This document shows, piece by piece, positions 32,621 to 41,126 of a stretch of 64,000 bases of DNA. The stretch spans positions 1-64,000 of the forward strand of contig JBGCGF010000052.1 in NCBI GenBank assembly GCA_045110575.1. Direction: 5' to 3'. Below the pieces are notes generated by a model. It saw nothing but the letters and a program-made list of their open reading frames with translations, made no database searches and was not told the DNA's origin. The DNA is from CALDTK01 sp045110575. Lineage in GTDB: Bacteria; Bacteroidota; Bacteroidia; Chitinophagales; Saprospiraceae. Both the position numbers and the translations under genes were made by a program. Each line of letters begins with the position of its first letter. The first letter of the stretch is position 1.

Positions 32621-34678
32621 TTACCAGATGATCACACGATCCTCAGGCTTCACATAATTCGGATTGTCAGCCTTGATGTCAAACGCATCGTAGAACGTCT
32701 GCAAGTTGATTACCGGACCAACAGCTCGGTACATACCTGGAGAGTGCGGATCAGTCTTAACCTGATTCTCAAGCGCCTTATCACGGTACTTCGTACGCCA
32801 GATCGTTCCCCATGAAATGAAGAAACGCTGCTCTGGAGAGAAGCCGTCAATCTTGCCTGGGTGACCGTTCTCCTTCAAGTGAATTTGCAAACCGTCATAA
32901 GCAGAGTTGATTCCACCAAGATCACCAATGTTCTCACCTAGGGTAAACTCACCGTTCACGTTTACTCCAGGGAGTGGCTCGAAAGCGTCAAACTGAGCAA
33001 TCAGCTTATCGTTACGTGCTTCGAATGCAGTACGATCACCATCAGTCCACCAACTGTTGAGGTTGCCGTCCTTGTCGTACTCACTTCCTTTGTCGTCAAA
33101 ACCGTGGCTGATCTCGTGACCAATTACTGCACCGATTCCACCGTAATTTACCGCAGCATCCGCCTTGTAATCGTAAAACGGTGGCTGAAGAATTGAAGCC
33201 GGGAATACAATCTCATTGTACGCAGGGTTGTAGTACGCATTCACTGTCTGCGGACTCATAAACCACTCGTCCTTGTCTACTGGTTTCTTCGCTTCAGCAA
33301 TATCTTTGTCGAAGTTGAACTTGCGTGCAGCATGCTTATTCCCAAGGTAGCTTCCGCCAGCCTCGATGCTCTTCACCTCTAGCTTAGAATAGTCTTTCCA
33401 CTTGTCTGGATAGCCAATCTTTACACGAAACGTACCTAGCTTTTCAATCGCTTTGACTTTCGTCTCCGCAGTCATCCACTCTAGGTTGTTGATGCGAGTT
33501 TCGTAGGCACGACGCAGGTTATTCACCATGTCGATCGCTACTGTTTTAGCCTCAGCAGGGAAATACTTGTCGACGTAAAGTCTTCCTACAGCCTCACCTA
33601 ATGTGCGGTTTGTTGTACTCAACGCACGCTCTTCACGTGAACGTTGTTGCTTCGCCCCTCTGAGTTCTTTAGAATAGAATTCCCAGTTCGCACGGTCGAT
33701 TTCAGTCGTTAGACTTGTAGCAGCTTGGTCGATTGCATGCCAACGGAGGTAGTCCTTAATCGTTGGGATGTCAGCTTCCGCCAAAACCTCACCTAAGTGG
33801 TCCATGTAAGCTGTCTCGCCTAGGATAACGGTGTCAGGAACATCCATGCCTGCTGCAGCAAAATAGCCTTTCCAATCTACTGCTGGAACGATCTCCTTCA
33901 GCTGAGCAACGCTACGCGGGTTGAAACGCTTATACGGATCGCGACGAGCAACCTTGTCGAGCTTGGTTTTGGCGACAGCTGTCTCAAAATCCATAACACG
34001 TGCAGCAGCAAGCTTTGATGCCATCGGCTTCATGCCCGTGAATTCGAGCATGCGAGCGACGTGCATAACGTACTTACCACGACGAACGGTGCTTGTAGAA
34101 TCTTCGTCGAGGTAGTAATCACGATCCGGCAAACCGAGTGATCCTCCGCCAACGTAAATCACCTTTTCGTTAGAGTTCTTTGGGTTGCTTCCGATACCGA
34201 AAGAGAAAAGTGCATCACCTCCGTAAGGCAGCACTTCTTGCTGGAATGCAGCAACATCGGCGTACGTCTTAATCGCATCAATCTTGTCAAGCCAAGGCTG
34301 AAGTGGCGAAATACCAAGCTTGTTGAGCGCATTGGTATCCTGTGCAACGGCAAAGTAAATGGCCGCCTTTCCTTGATCGGTTGTCGCAGCATACTTGCCC
34401 GAAGCAGCAGCAGCAGATTTCAATACGTCAAGCGTCTGCGCATCTGTGCGCTTACGTAGCTCATCAAACGAACCCCAACGCTCACGGTCGGCTGGAATCT
34501 CGGTTTGGTCTAGCCAGTTTCCATTAACGTAGCGAAAGAAATCCTCGGCAGGAGACACAGTCGTGTCCATGTAGTCGAGGTTAATTCCGGATGGCTCATC
34601 TGTTTGAGCACTCAGGTCAGCGAACGCGCCAACAAGGAGTAGGGTAGCGAAAGCTACGAGGGGAGTAAATCTTTTCAC
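32621..34678 (-). CDS. M13 family metallopeptidase (PepO/neprilysin-like)
   Basis: 685 residues with a signal peptide (cut near DLSAQ, residue 25). The zinc site is intact: VIGHEISHGFDD (HExxH) and ENIGDLGG with the third ligand Glu, plus NAYYNPAYNEIVFPA for substrate binding and the late RVDGP-like AVGPVINLQTFYDAF. The C-terminal W, typical of the family, is present (VIIW). The enzyme should cleave oligopeptides in the periplasm or at the surface. Followed by a terminator; no operon partner. One exact and one near copy of the GTTTTGGCGNAAGC word lie inside. Confidence 0.95.
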   Translation of the reverse strand: MKRFTPLVAFATLLLVGAFADLSAQTDEPSGINLDYMDTTVSPAEDFFRYVNGNWLDQTEIPADRERWGSFDELRKRTDAQTLDVLKSAAAASGKYAATTDQGKAAIYFAVAQDTNALNKLGISPLQPWLDKIDAIKTYADVAAFQQEVLPYGGDALFSFGIGSNPKNSNEKVIYVGGGSLGLPDRDYYLDEDSTSTVRRGKYVMHVARMLEFTGMKPMASKLAAARVMDFETAVAKTKLDKVARRDPYKRFNPRSVAQLKEIVPAVDWKGYFAAAGMDVPDTVILGETAYMDHLGEVLAEADIPTIKDYLRWHAIDQAATSLTTEIDRANWEFYSKELRGAKQQRSREERALSTTNRTLGEAVGRLYVDKYFPAEAKTVAIDMVNNLRRAYETRINNLEWMTAETKVKAIEKLGTFRVKIGYPDKWKDYSKLEVKSIEAGGSYLGNKHAARKFNFDKDIAEAKKPVDKDEWFMSPQTVNAYYNPAYNEIVFPASILQPPFYDYKADAAVNYGGIGAVIGHEISHGFDDKGSEYDKDGNLNSWWTDGDRTAFEARNDKLIAQFDAFEPLPGVNVNGEFTLGENIGDLGGINSAYDGLQIHLKENGHPGKIDGFSPEQRFFISWGTIWRTKYRDKALENQVKTDPHSPGMYRAVGPVINLQTFYDAFDIKADNPNYVKPEDRVIIW
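33774..33788 (-). repeat. GGTTTTGGCGNAAGC signal, copy 11 (in M13 peptidase gene)
   Basis: Exact copy, N = G, encoding VLAEA. A one-mismatch copy (GTTTTGGCGACAGC) lies at 33966-33979. Confidence 0.8.
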
Positions 34679-34724
34679 GGGGTTAAGATAATGTTGAAAT
34701 ACTTGTATTTGTCAGCTCAACGTT

Positions 34725-34811
34725 GAACCGTCAGATCGACCGAGAAGCACAAGCGGAACTGAAATCTGAATAACGTCTGAAGCTTAAGTTTCTCAAGTGA
34801 TCTGACGGTTC
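34725..34811. repeat. Inverted-repeat element with GAACCGTCAGATC / GATCTGACGGTTC ends
   Basis: Perfect 13-bp arms at 34725-34737 and 34799-34811, total 87 bp, in the divergent gap upstream of the M13 gene. Same ends and nearly the same size as the element at 146-236. Confidence 0.75.
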
Positions 34812-34899
34812 GTTATTTCCATTATGCACTTTCGTCAAAACCTGCATCTACTCTATGTAGGGCATCTTGAATTATGCTCGGCATCAAAAACGATCTACC

Positions 34900-35277
34900 A
34901 TGAAAGCTTCAATTTTTGCATTCTTTGCTCTTCTCCTTTCCGTTTCTTTCTCACCTGAGCAGCTAGAAGGCCGTTGGGAATACATTTACAACGATGGTGT
35001 GAATATGGTCTATGCCCGAACTTCAGATGCTGAAAAGGGGCCTTGGCTTGACTTTGCTGAGAAAGGAGACCTCACCGTCCGCCAAAACGCAGGCTGGTGT
35101 GGTACACCGCCTGTTTCTTATGCAACCCATAAAGGAGGTTCGTACGACCTGACCAAAAAGGGGAAGCTTACGATGACCCACAAATTTTGGGGCGGTATTG
35201 ATACGACGCACTATCAGATCGCTTCGATCAAAGGAGATACAATGCGGATGAGCTTCTTGAGTCGAGGAGGAGAGTAG
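34900..35277 (+). CDS. Small secreted protein of unknown function, lipocalin-like
   Basis: 125 residues from the ATG at 34900; a TTG at 34867 would add eleven residues before a normal signal peptide (FAFFALLLSVSFS). The mature part begins LEGRWEYIYNDG and continues in alternating strands, ending with a MRMSFLSRGG strand, a layout seen in small lipocalin-like or DUF-type Bacteroidota proteins. One cysteine only (GWCGTPP). No neighbour points to a role. Confidence 0.65.
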   Translation: MKASIFAFFALLLSVSFSPEQLEGRWEYIYNDGVNMVYARTSDAEKGPWLDFAEKGDLTVRQNAGWCGTPPVSYATHKGGSYDLTKKGKLTMTHKFWGGIDTTHYQIASIKGDTMRMSFLSRGGE

Positions 35278-35292
35278 GGCATCATAGTGAGG

Positions 35293-35313
35293 GCCGACCG
35301 TTTTACGGTCGGA
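35293..35313. other. Short perfect hairpin between convergent genes
   Basis: CCGACCG pairs with CGGTCGG around TTTTA. No T-tract follows, so it may be a weak terminator for either gene. Confidence 0.45.
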
Positions 35314-35325
35314 CCAGAACATACC

Positions 35326-36279
35326 TCACCCACCCCCCAACGGATGAAACCGCTCCATCACATCTCTCAAGTGACCAACATCCAAGTGGGTATACAACTC
35401 CGTGGTCGTAATACTCGTGTGTCCTAGCATCTCTTGTACCGCCCTCAAGTCTGCACCTCCTTCTAGGAGGTGTGTCGCGAAAGAGTGACGCAGTGTGTGC
35501 GGACCGACACGTTGCTCAATGCCAGCAGCCTTGGCCAAGTCACGGATGATCATGAAGACCATGTTCCGACTCAGCTGTTTGCCTCTTCGCCCGAGGAAAC
35601 AGAATTCAGAATGTTCCGGGTGCACATTCACCTGTTCTTTCCGGATGTGCTCCCAGTAAAAGCCCCAGTGCTTGATGGCACTTGCGCCAATCGGAATGAG
35701 ACGCTCCTTGTTCCCCTTGCCAATGACACGGATAAAATCAGCTTCGAAAAAGAGCTGATTGAGGCGCAAATTGATGAGTTCACTCACACGCATCCCACAG
35801 GCGTAGAGGAACTCGAGCATCGCACGGTTTCGCAGACCTTCGGGTGTAGAATGATCGATCTCTAAGGTCATAGCCGCAATCTCAGCCTGACTCAAAACCG
35901 TCGGTAGTTTTTTGGGTAGTGGCACCGATTCCAACTCTGCTGCTGGCGAAACGTCGATGTAGTCTTGCTCAAGCTGGTAGCGATAGAAGCCCTTGATGGC
36001 CGACATGATTCTCGCAACCGATCGTTGCGCCAAACCGATGTCATACAGCTCCTTGATAAAGCCACGAACTTGTGATTCTTCGATAGACTCTGGACGAGCA
36101 ATGTTGCCGCTTTCTTCATCTCCAAGGAACCCGCAAAGCTTGCCGATATCACGCACATAGGCATCAAGCGTATGCTCGCTGTGGCCGCGCTCTACACGCA
36201 TACTTCCGATCCACTCCTTGGTGATCGGTTGCCATGTTTTAGGTAAGGCAAGCAAGCCTTTTTGTATCGCTTTTCGCAT
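35326..36279 (-). CDS. xerD: Site-specific tyrosine recombinase, XerD-like
   Basis: 317 residues. The N-terminal SAM-like DNA-binding domain is followed by the catalytic domain with all residues visible: Arg in CGMRVSELINL, Lys in GKGNKERLIP, HTLRHSFATHLLEGG (HxxR), GHTSITTTELYTHL with the second His and the nucleophile Tyr. Length and motifs match housekeeping XerD, which resolves chromosome dimers at dif with XerC and FtsK. No dif-like site was recognised here. The ATG overlaps the stop of the upstream carboxypeptidase gene as ATGA, so translation is probably coupled. Confidence 0.92.
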   Translation of the reverse strand: MRKAIQKGLLALPKTWQPITKEWIGSMRVERGHSEHTLDAYVRDIGKLCGFLGDEESGNIARPESIEESQVRGFIKELYDIGLAQRSVARIMSAIKGFYRYQLEQDYIDVSPAAELESVPLPKKLPTVLSQAEIAAMTLEIDHSTPEGLRNRAMLEFLYACGMRVSELINLRLNQLFFEADFIRVIGKGNKERLIPIGASAIKHWGFYWEHIRKEQVNVHPEHSEFCFLGRRGKQLSRNMVFMIIRDLAKAAGIEQRVGPHTLRHSFATHLLEGGADLRAVQEMLGHTSITTTELYTHLDVGHLRDVMERFHPLGGG

Positions 36280-37643
36280 CAGTAGGTATCACGAATTAGC
36301 GCTAGCGTTTTCTCCATCGCCTCCTTGTAGTCTTTCGAACTTCCACGGTAGTGGTTGTGCATGAAACTGAAGGTTAGCCAACGGCCAGACTTCGCTTGAA
36401 GCAATCCTGTGAGGCAATGATTATGTCGTAACGTACCTGTTTTAGCAAAAATATAAGGCTTCCCATTGGGCCCTTTGTACCACTTGGCGATAGTTCCGCT
36501 CTCACCGCCAGCGGGTAAGAGTTGGGCCAAGAAGTCTATCCCATGTTTTGCCGAAAGGCGCTGAACCAGCATACCTAATGCGCGTGGCGTAACCATGTTG
36601 TAATGCGACACCCCGCTGCCATCTGCCCAAGCAAGATTGTCGTTTGAGATCTGAAGTACTTCCTCTTGAGCTTTCGCCAAAACCTGCTTCACGTCCGTCA
36701 GTTCTTTCGCGTAGAGACCTGCTTCGAGTAGTAACTGTTCGGCTAGGAAATTGTCGCTGGGGTGCAACATTGCTTTGAGTAAGGTATCTCGATGTTCGCC
36801 TTTCCAGGTGCGTGAGCCCCAATCTCTAGGGAGTGGTCGAGTATGATGCCGAGTTGTGTGCCCAGTCCAATCTTCCATAAGTTGGGCAATCATATTTCTT
36901 GAAGAATACAAAGGAGCACTCACTGTATCTCCGACGGAACTATTGGAAGAGACATAAAAACGATTCGAAAACTCTTCTCGATTAAGGTTGCCGAGATAGA
37001 CATCTGTCCACCCCTGAGCGTTTATAAAGTCCGGACGTGAACTGTATCTCGTTCGGGTGATTTCGCGATCTTCTCCTTCGATCTGAAGTGTATAGCTTGT
37101 ATCTGGGATGCGCCAGGCTGTTGCCATATTGCTGTAGAAAGGCATCCCCGAACGTTCGCGTGCAAAAGCATAATTGTAGTCATCCCACATCCAACCTTCA
37201 CCAAAGCGTGGAAGTGAATTATAGCCATGAAGGTTTATCTCGACTGGGCCTTCCCAGCTGGCAATGAAGCTTCGAATCGATTCATTGTATGATGAGTTGT
37301 CAGCGGCAAGCAATGGATAGGCAAGGGCCCAAAGTTGCAAGGTGTCAGCTCGCATGTCATAAGCGAGCGCAGGCAACGAGTCTTGCGGTAACCACTCCAA
37401 GCAGGTCGCAAGGGTCAACAATTTAGTGTTGCTCGCAGGGGTGAACAGCTTATCTGCATTCAGCGCTTCAAGGACTTCGCCGTCTAGGGCATCAGCGAGG
37501 AAAAATCCAGTGAAGGCTTCCTGATAGCGCGGCTCAGCATCGATGTGTTTGAGCACTTTTGATCCACCGCAGCTCGCAAGTATCAATGAACAGCAAGAAT
37601 AAAGGAGGAGTCGTATCACCGCGTCAAGGTAGGGTAGCAGCAT
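36279..37643 (-). CDS. dacB: D-Ala-D-Ala carboxypeptidase/endopeptidase PBP4 (peptidase S13), lipoprotein
   Basis: 454 residues from the ATG at 37643. Lipobox LILASC near residue 24 predicts a lipoprotein. The three active-site motifs are present: PASNTKLLT (SxxK), ADGSGVSHYN (SxN) and FAKTGTLRHN (KTG). S13 enzymes trim peptide cross-links of peptidoglycan. A GTG at 37619 would give a shorter but also plausible signal (VIRLLLYSCCSLILASC). Coupled to downstream xerD by a 4-bp overlap, an unusual pairing of wall remodelling and chromosome resolution. Confidence 0.9.
   Translation of the reverse strand: MLLPYLDAVIRLLLYSCCSLILASCGGSKVLKHIDAEPRYQEAFTGFFLADALDGEVLEALNADKLFTPASNTKLLTLATCLEWLPQDSLPALAYDMRADTLQLWALAYPLLAADNSSYNESIRSFIASWEGPVEINLHGYNSLPRFGEGWMWDDYNYAFARERSGMPFYSNMATAWRIPDTSYTLQIEGEDREITRTRYSSRPDFINAQGWTDVYLGNLNREEFSNRFYVSSNSSVGDTVSAPLYSSRNMIAQLMEDWTGHTTRHHTRPLPRDWGSRTWKGEHRDTLLKAMLHPSDNFLAEQLLLEAGLYAKELTDVKQVLAKAQEEVLQISNDNLAWADGSGVSHYNMVTPRALGMLVQRLSAKHGIDFLAQLLPAGGESGTIAKWYKGPNGKPYIFAKTGTLRHNHCLTGLLQAKSGRWLTFSFMHNHYRGSSKDYKEAMEKTLALIRDTY
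36670..36684 (-). repeat. GGTTTTGGCGNAAGC signal, copy 12 (in dacB)
   Basis: Exact copy, N = A, encoding VLAKA. Confidence 0.8.
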
Positions 37644-37690
37644 GAAAGGGCTTATCCGTTTGAAAAACGTTTTCGTATGTTTAACAAAGT

Positions 37691-37874
37691 CTAATTGATA
37701 ATTGGGCAATTGTTAATTGATAGTGCCGAGATGTTTTGCTCGCCTTCGGCTCATCCGACATCCTGAACGAGCATCCCTATCAGCACATTATCAATTGACA
37801 ATTATCAACTAAGAATTCTCTAAAGAGCGTCCCTATTAGCGTCTCACATCCCAAATCCCAAATCTCATATCCCA
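37691..37874. repeat. AT-rich intergenic repeats ending in a TCTCATATCCCA array
   Basis: Contains palindromic AATTGATAATTG-type words at 37691-37725 and 37786-37813, a GAGCATCCC word, and at 37839-37874 units such as TCTCACATCCCAAATCCC that end directly at the next start codon. A related stretch lies at 41037-41126. Confidence 0.55.
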
Positions 37875-38267
37875 ATGGCCCTCCTCGATCAACAACCTAC
37901 GAGCACCTGCGAATACTGTGGTGAAGTGCTGCGTGGTCGCTCGGACAAGAAGTTTTGTAACGCAGAATGTCGCAACGGATTCCATAACCATCATGCAACG
38001 CTCAACGATGCGTTTATGCGGAAGGTCAATAAGATTTTGCGCAAGAATCGACGAATTCTCGCAGAGCTTAACCCGGACGGCAAGGCCAATGTCCACGTCG
38101 ATCGACTCAACGACCGAGGCTTTAGCTTCAACTATCACACCCACATTTACACCACCAAAGAGGGACGTGAATACCGATTTTGTTACGAATTCGGCTACTT
38201 AGAGTTCAAGGACGACTGGTTCGTTTTGGTGCGAAGAGACCAAGAACGCGGAGAAAAGCGTAGTTAG
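37875..38267 (+). CDS. Conserved Bacteroidota zinc-ribbon protein of unknown function
   Basis: 130 residues. An N-terminal C-x2-C...C-x3-C knuckle (CEYCGEVLRGRSDKKFCNAEC) resembles a zinc ribbon and is followed by a basic helix (KVNKILRKNRRILAELNPDG) and a beta-rich C-terminus (YHTHIYTTKEGREYRFCYEF). Such small proteins are common in Flavobacteriales; the ribbon and basic helix suggest nucleic-acid or protein binding in the cytoplasm. The ATG follows directly after a simple-sequence array. Confidence 0.75.
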   Translation: MALLDQQPTSTCEYCGEVLRGRSDKKFCNAECRNGFHNHHATLNDAFMRKVNKILRKNRRILAELNPDGKANVHVDRLNDRGFSFNYHTHIYTTKEGREYRFCYEFGYLEFKDDWFVLVRRDQERGEKRS

Positions 38268-38411
38268 ATCCGCTTGCTAAAGCGTTAGTAGTCCACTGAT
38301 TACACCAGTTATAGCTCTTTTTCTGCTAAACTCAGAAATCGATAGGTGAATTTCATTTTGCGCACGCCTTTTGCAGGATAGTCTATGTCCCCCGCAATTG
38401 AACAACACCGT

Positions 38412-39020
38412 ATGCGTACTACTGTACTAACATTAATTGGGGTCCTAGCTTTCGGGCTAATAGCCACCGCCTCTCCGAAGAATCCTGATAAGGAGGAAAC
38501 GGTAATCGTGTATCGTAATACACAGTCCTTCTTCGATATTGCTGGTTGGCCAGACGATCACATCGGTGCATTGGCGGATGTTCACATCCACGAGTATCCG
38601 TCTCGCGGTGAAATCAAGATCAACTTGATGGATGAAGGATTCATTTTCTATCCAGACCTTGACCTTTGCGCAGCGAACGACGAGTTTATCTACACCGTGA
38701 AGTATGGTGATTGGATGGAAACCTATCGCATCAAGCTCGAAATCGTGTGTGATGCTCCAACGATCATTGCGCAGTTCAGCCCAAAAGCAACGAACGGTGA
38801 GTATACCTCTTTCACCATCTTAGGTGTCCAGAGTTTTCCTGGTAACACACTTGCGATTTTCGATAAGGCTGGCCGTCCAATCTTTAAGGAGGCGGACTAC
38901 AAGAATACTTGGGAAGGTCGACTTCCTGATGGAACGTATGCAAGGACTGAAGACGAGTACTTGTATGTATTCGACGATGGAAATGGCAACTTGTACAGCG
39001 GGTACATCCGTGTGCAGTAA
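38412..39020 (+). CDS. Secreted protein with type B (CHU_C-like) sorting domain, possible T9SS cargo
   Basis: 202 residues from the ATG at 38412, which opens a signal peptide (MRTTVLTLIGVLAFGLIATA); ATG 38385 is an alternative. The C-terminal about 70 residues (FPGNTLAIFDKAGRPIF, then WEGRLPDGTY, YLYVFDDGNG and GYIRV) follow the pattern of gliding-motility type B C-terminal domains, though shorter than usual. The N-terminal part has two cysteines (DLCAAND and IVCDAP). Such cargo is exported by the T9SS, often with a PorP/SprF partner. Confidence 0.68.
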   Translation: MRTTVLTLIGVLAFGLIATASPKNPDKEETVIVYRNTQSFFDIAGWPDDHIGALADVHIHEYPSRGEIKINLMDEGFIFYPDLDLCAANDEFIYTVKYGDWMETYRIKLEIVCDAPTIIAQFSPKATNGEYTSFTILGVQSFPGNTLAIFDKAGRPIFKEADYKNTWEGRLPDGTYARTEDEYLYVFDDGNGNLYSGYIRVQ

Positions 39021-39032
39021 GGGCTTATTATA

Positions 39033-39046
39033 GCTTACGCCAAAAC
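39033..39046 (-). repeat. GTTTTGGCGNAAGC signal, copy 13 (intergenic)
   Basis: Exact 14-mer, N = T, between the stop codon and the terminator. Confidence 0.78.
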
Positions 39047-39049
39047 ATC

Positions 39050-39090
39050 AAAAAGCCTCTTTTGTCACGATGACGGAAGAGGCTTTTTTG
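39050..39090. terminator. Rho-independent terminator
   Basis: AAAAAGCCTCTT pairs with AAGAGGCTTTTTT and serves both convergent genes. Confidence 0.9.
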
Positions 39091-39113
39091 TATTGAGGTT
39101 CTAGCGCAAGCGG

Positions 39114-40368
39114 TTATTTGATAACGAGAGAAGTTCTAATATTACCTTTTTTGCTATAGCCTATCAATTGATAAGCACCTGCGGGGAAGTCACTAAATGT
39201 AAATGCTATTATTTGATTCGAAACACTGGTCGGGAATATCGTTCGTCTTCGACCGTCAGTCGCGATTATCGTCCAAGTGTAAAGGTGTGCTGCGCTCTCA
39301 TTTAATTGGATGCTGCAATGATTGGAGGTTGGATTGGGGTAAGCTATAACTTCGGTAAATATTTCTTTAGTAGAAGAAAATGAATTAAGCTCTTCTCTAA
39401 AAGGTATCCCGAAAGGTTCGGCCGGCCAACCGTCTACGCTCAAGTGCCAAGCCATTAGTGCTAGTGTCGCGGTAGAGGTATTACCGCTGTAATACCCACT
39501 AATAGGAAGATCGTTAGTGTTTGCGAGTGTAGCATAATGACACCCTCTCCTAAACCTTAATATCGATTGAGAAGTGTCGCCAACTGCCCATCGAAGGCCA
39601 ACGGTTTCGTTATTAAAAGTGTTGAATTTTAATGCAGCATCAACTGAAACTGTGAAAATTGAATCGCCGAGCGGACTCATAGAGAAATTTCGAACATCAT
39701 CGGTGATCGTTATCTCTTGAATACTTGGAAATCGCTTAGGTTGGTAGATCAGGTTTACAGCTGTAAAATTTATGAAAAAAGTAGCCCGAATAACTGAAGG
39801 GCAGAATTGACCACCTTGAATGAAGTAACGGTCTACTTCTTCGGCTCCCATTCCGAAAACTATTCGTGAACCATTGGCTGTTGTGTTACTAAAACCAATT
39901 ATCTCTAACATGTTAGATCTATAAAAAGGTACTGCTTCTAAATTTGACTTCCAGAGTTCACCGAAACTCAAAGAACCCAATGTGTCATTACCACGGAGAA
40001 TGAAGTCTCCATTGGTGTTTGCAACAACATCCTCGATGTTGTGACTTACTGATGGGATTGCAACGCGGGCACTAGTAGAAGGAGAAAAGATGACAAGTTC
40101 ATTGTTCCCAGTGTCCTTCGCAAATCCCCATGTAGTATCACGAACGGTCTGGTATGAGAAAACCTTTAGCCCTTCAAGTCTCGCCTCCAAAAGCTCGAAG
40201 GTTCGGTTTTGTTTATCAAATTTTACAGCCAAATTCGTGTTTAAGGGCTGTGTAAATGAAAGGAAATCTTCTTCTAGTGAATAGTGCCGTTTTTCTAAAG
40301 GAAAATGATAATAAAATGCTGATTGTGTATTTGGAAGTGTGAAATCGTTTGTTAAAAGATCTCCAGTC
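39114..40368 (-). CDS. T9SS cargo protein, C-terminal part (out of frame with its N-terminal part)
   Basis: This frame is open from the CT tract at 40369-40381 down to 39114, about 417 codons, with no proper start codon (the first TTG is at 40232). It begins TGDLLTNDFTLPNTQ and ends with a Por secretion tail (YPNPTSNHCSIQL, TDGRRR, GAYQLIGYSKKG, LVIK), the sorting signal for the type IX system. Together with 40352-40876 it forms one gene: deleting 2 bp in the tract gives a single 586-codon frame. The region looks more AT-rich than its neighbours. It may be phase-variable and switched off here, or a young pseudogene. Confidence 0.8.
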
Positions 40369-40876
40369 GAGAGAGAGAGAGTTGATGAAATTTAGCTATT
40401 AATGTTTCTGATCCTCCTCTAAAAGTTCTTCTTCCCTCATAAATAGATATAGTGCTATTCGAAGCAGTCAATCTTGCTACAGGTGATGTTTCAGTAGATA
40501 TTTGACCAATTTCAACAATTTCATCGTTCACAATTTCAACAAGGAATAAGCTATCTAACAGAATCGCATCTACGACTATATTTCTTGAAACCAAAGCAAA
40601 TAGTCGACCAGTCGGTCCAAAAGCTACATCTCTTGGGTATATGCTTTCCTTGAAAGGGATATACCCGTTTCCAATGGCTCTGTTTTGATCTAGGCTGCCC
40701 GGTCTAGAGATTCCAAAAGGGGTTAAATAAATGAAATCTTGATCGTTCACCGGATTCACAAGCTGCTTCAACACTCGTGTATTCAATTCAACATGAGACT
40801 GAGCCGTTTGTGCTTCGCAATCGATGACGCAGAAAACGGTAGCAAGCAATATGAAAAGTACAGGTTGAAATTTCAT
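40352..40876 (-). CDS. T9SS cargo protein, N-terminal part ending at a CT tract frameshift
   Basis: 174 residues with a signal peptide (FQPVLFILLATVFCVIDCEA). It resembles the propeller-like opening of Bacteroidota secreted proteins (YLTPFGISRPGSLDQN, DVAFGPTGRLFALV). The frame runs through the CT tract as QLSLSRLEIF and stops 6 codons later, without the sorting domain, so this product would not be exported by the T9SS. See 39114-40368 for the remainder. Confidence 0.8.
   Translation of the reverse strand: MKFQPVLFILLATVFCVIDCEAQTAQSHVELNTRVLKQLVNPVNDQDFIYLTPFGISRPGSLDQNRAIGNGYIPFKESIYPRDVAFGPTGRLFALVSRNIVVDAILLDSLFLVEIVNDEIVEIGQISTETSPVARLTASNSTISIYEGRRTFRGGSETLIAKFHQLSLSRLEIF
40369..40381 (-). 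repeat. Dinucleotide tract (CT)6C at the frame junction
   Basis: 13-nt uninterrupted tract. With 13 nt the gene stops early; with 11 or 17 nt (one CT less or two more) the two halves read as one. Confidence 0.93.
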
Positions 40877-40905
40877 ATTAGATATCTTAAATTAATATCT
40901 AATAT
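40875..40905. promoter_or_regulatory. 11-bp inverted repeat over the start of the T9SS cargo gene
   Basis: ATATTAGATAT (40875-40885) and ATATCTAATAT (40895-40905) form a perfect inverted repeat that touches the start codon at 40876. It could be an operator or a hairpin limiting ribosome entry. Confidence 0.5.
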
Positions 40906-41036
40906 ATCTAATTCCTCCGAATATGTCAGTCTGGTACGTGACAATGTATCAACTCATGTGCCATGCAACACGAGAAAGGTCAAGGTCCCGAGCATAACTA
41001 GAGTTGAAGCACTCGATCTCTGCGATAGTTCAAATT

Positions 41037-41126
41037 AAGCATACTATTAGCGCATCCCTAAATGAGCATCCCAATAGCGTCCCAAAGGACATTATCAATT
41101 ATCAATTACTAATTGCCAATTGATAA
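41037..41126. repeat. AT-rich intergenic repeats next to prs
   Basis: Words such as GAGCATCCC, ATTAGCG, and CATTATCAATT are shared with 37775-37840; the stretch ends directly at the prs stop codon. Confidence 0.5.

Noticed and set aside
35326..36279. Integrase of a mobile island
   Set aside because: The tyrosine recombinase has the length and motifs of housekeeping XerD, is coupled to dacB, and no att repeats or cargo genes are around it.
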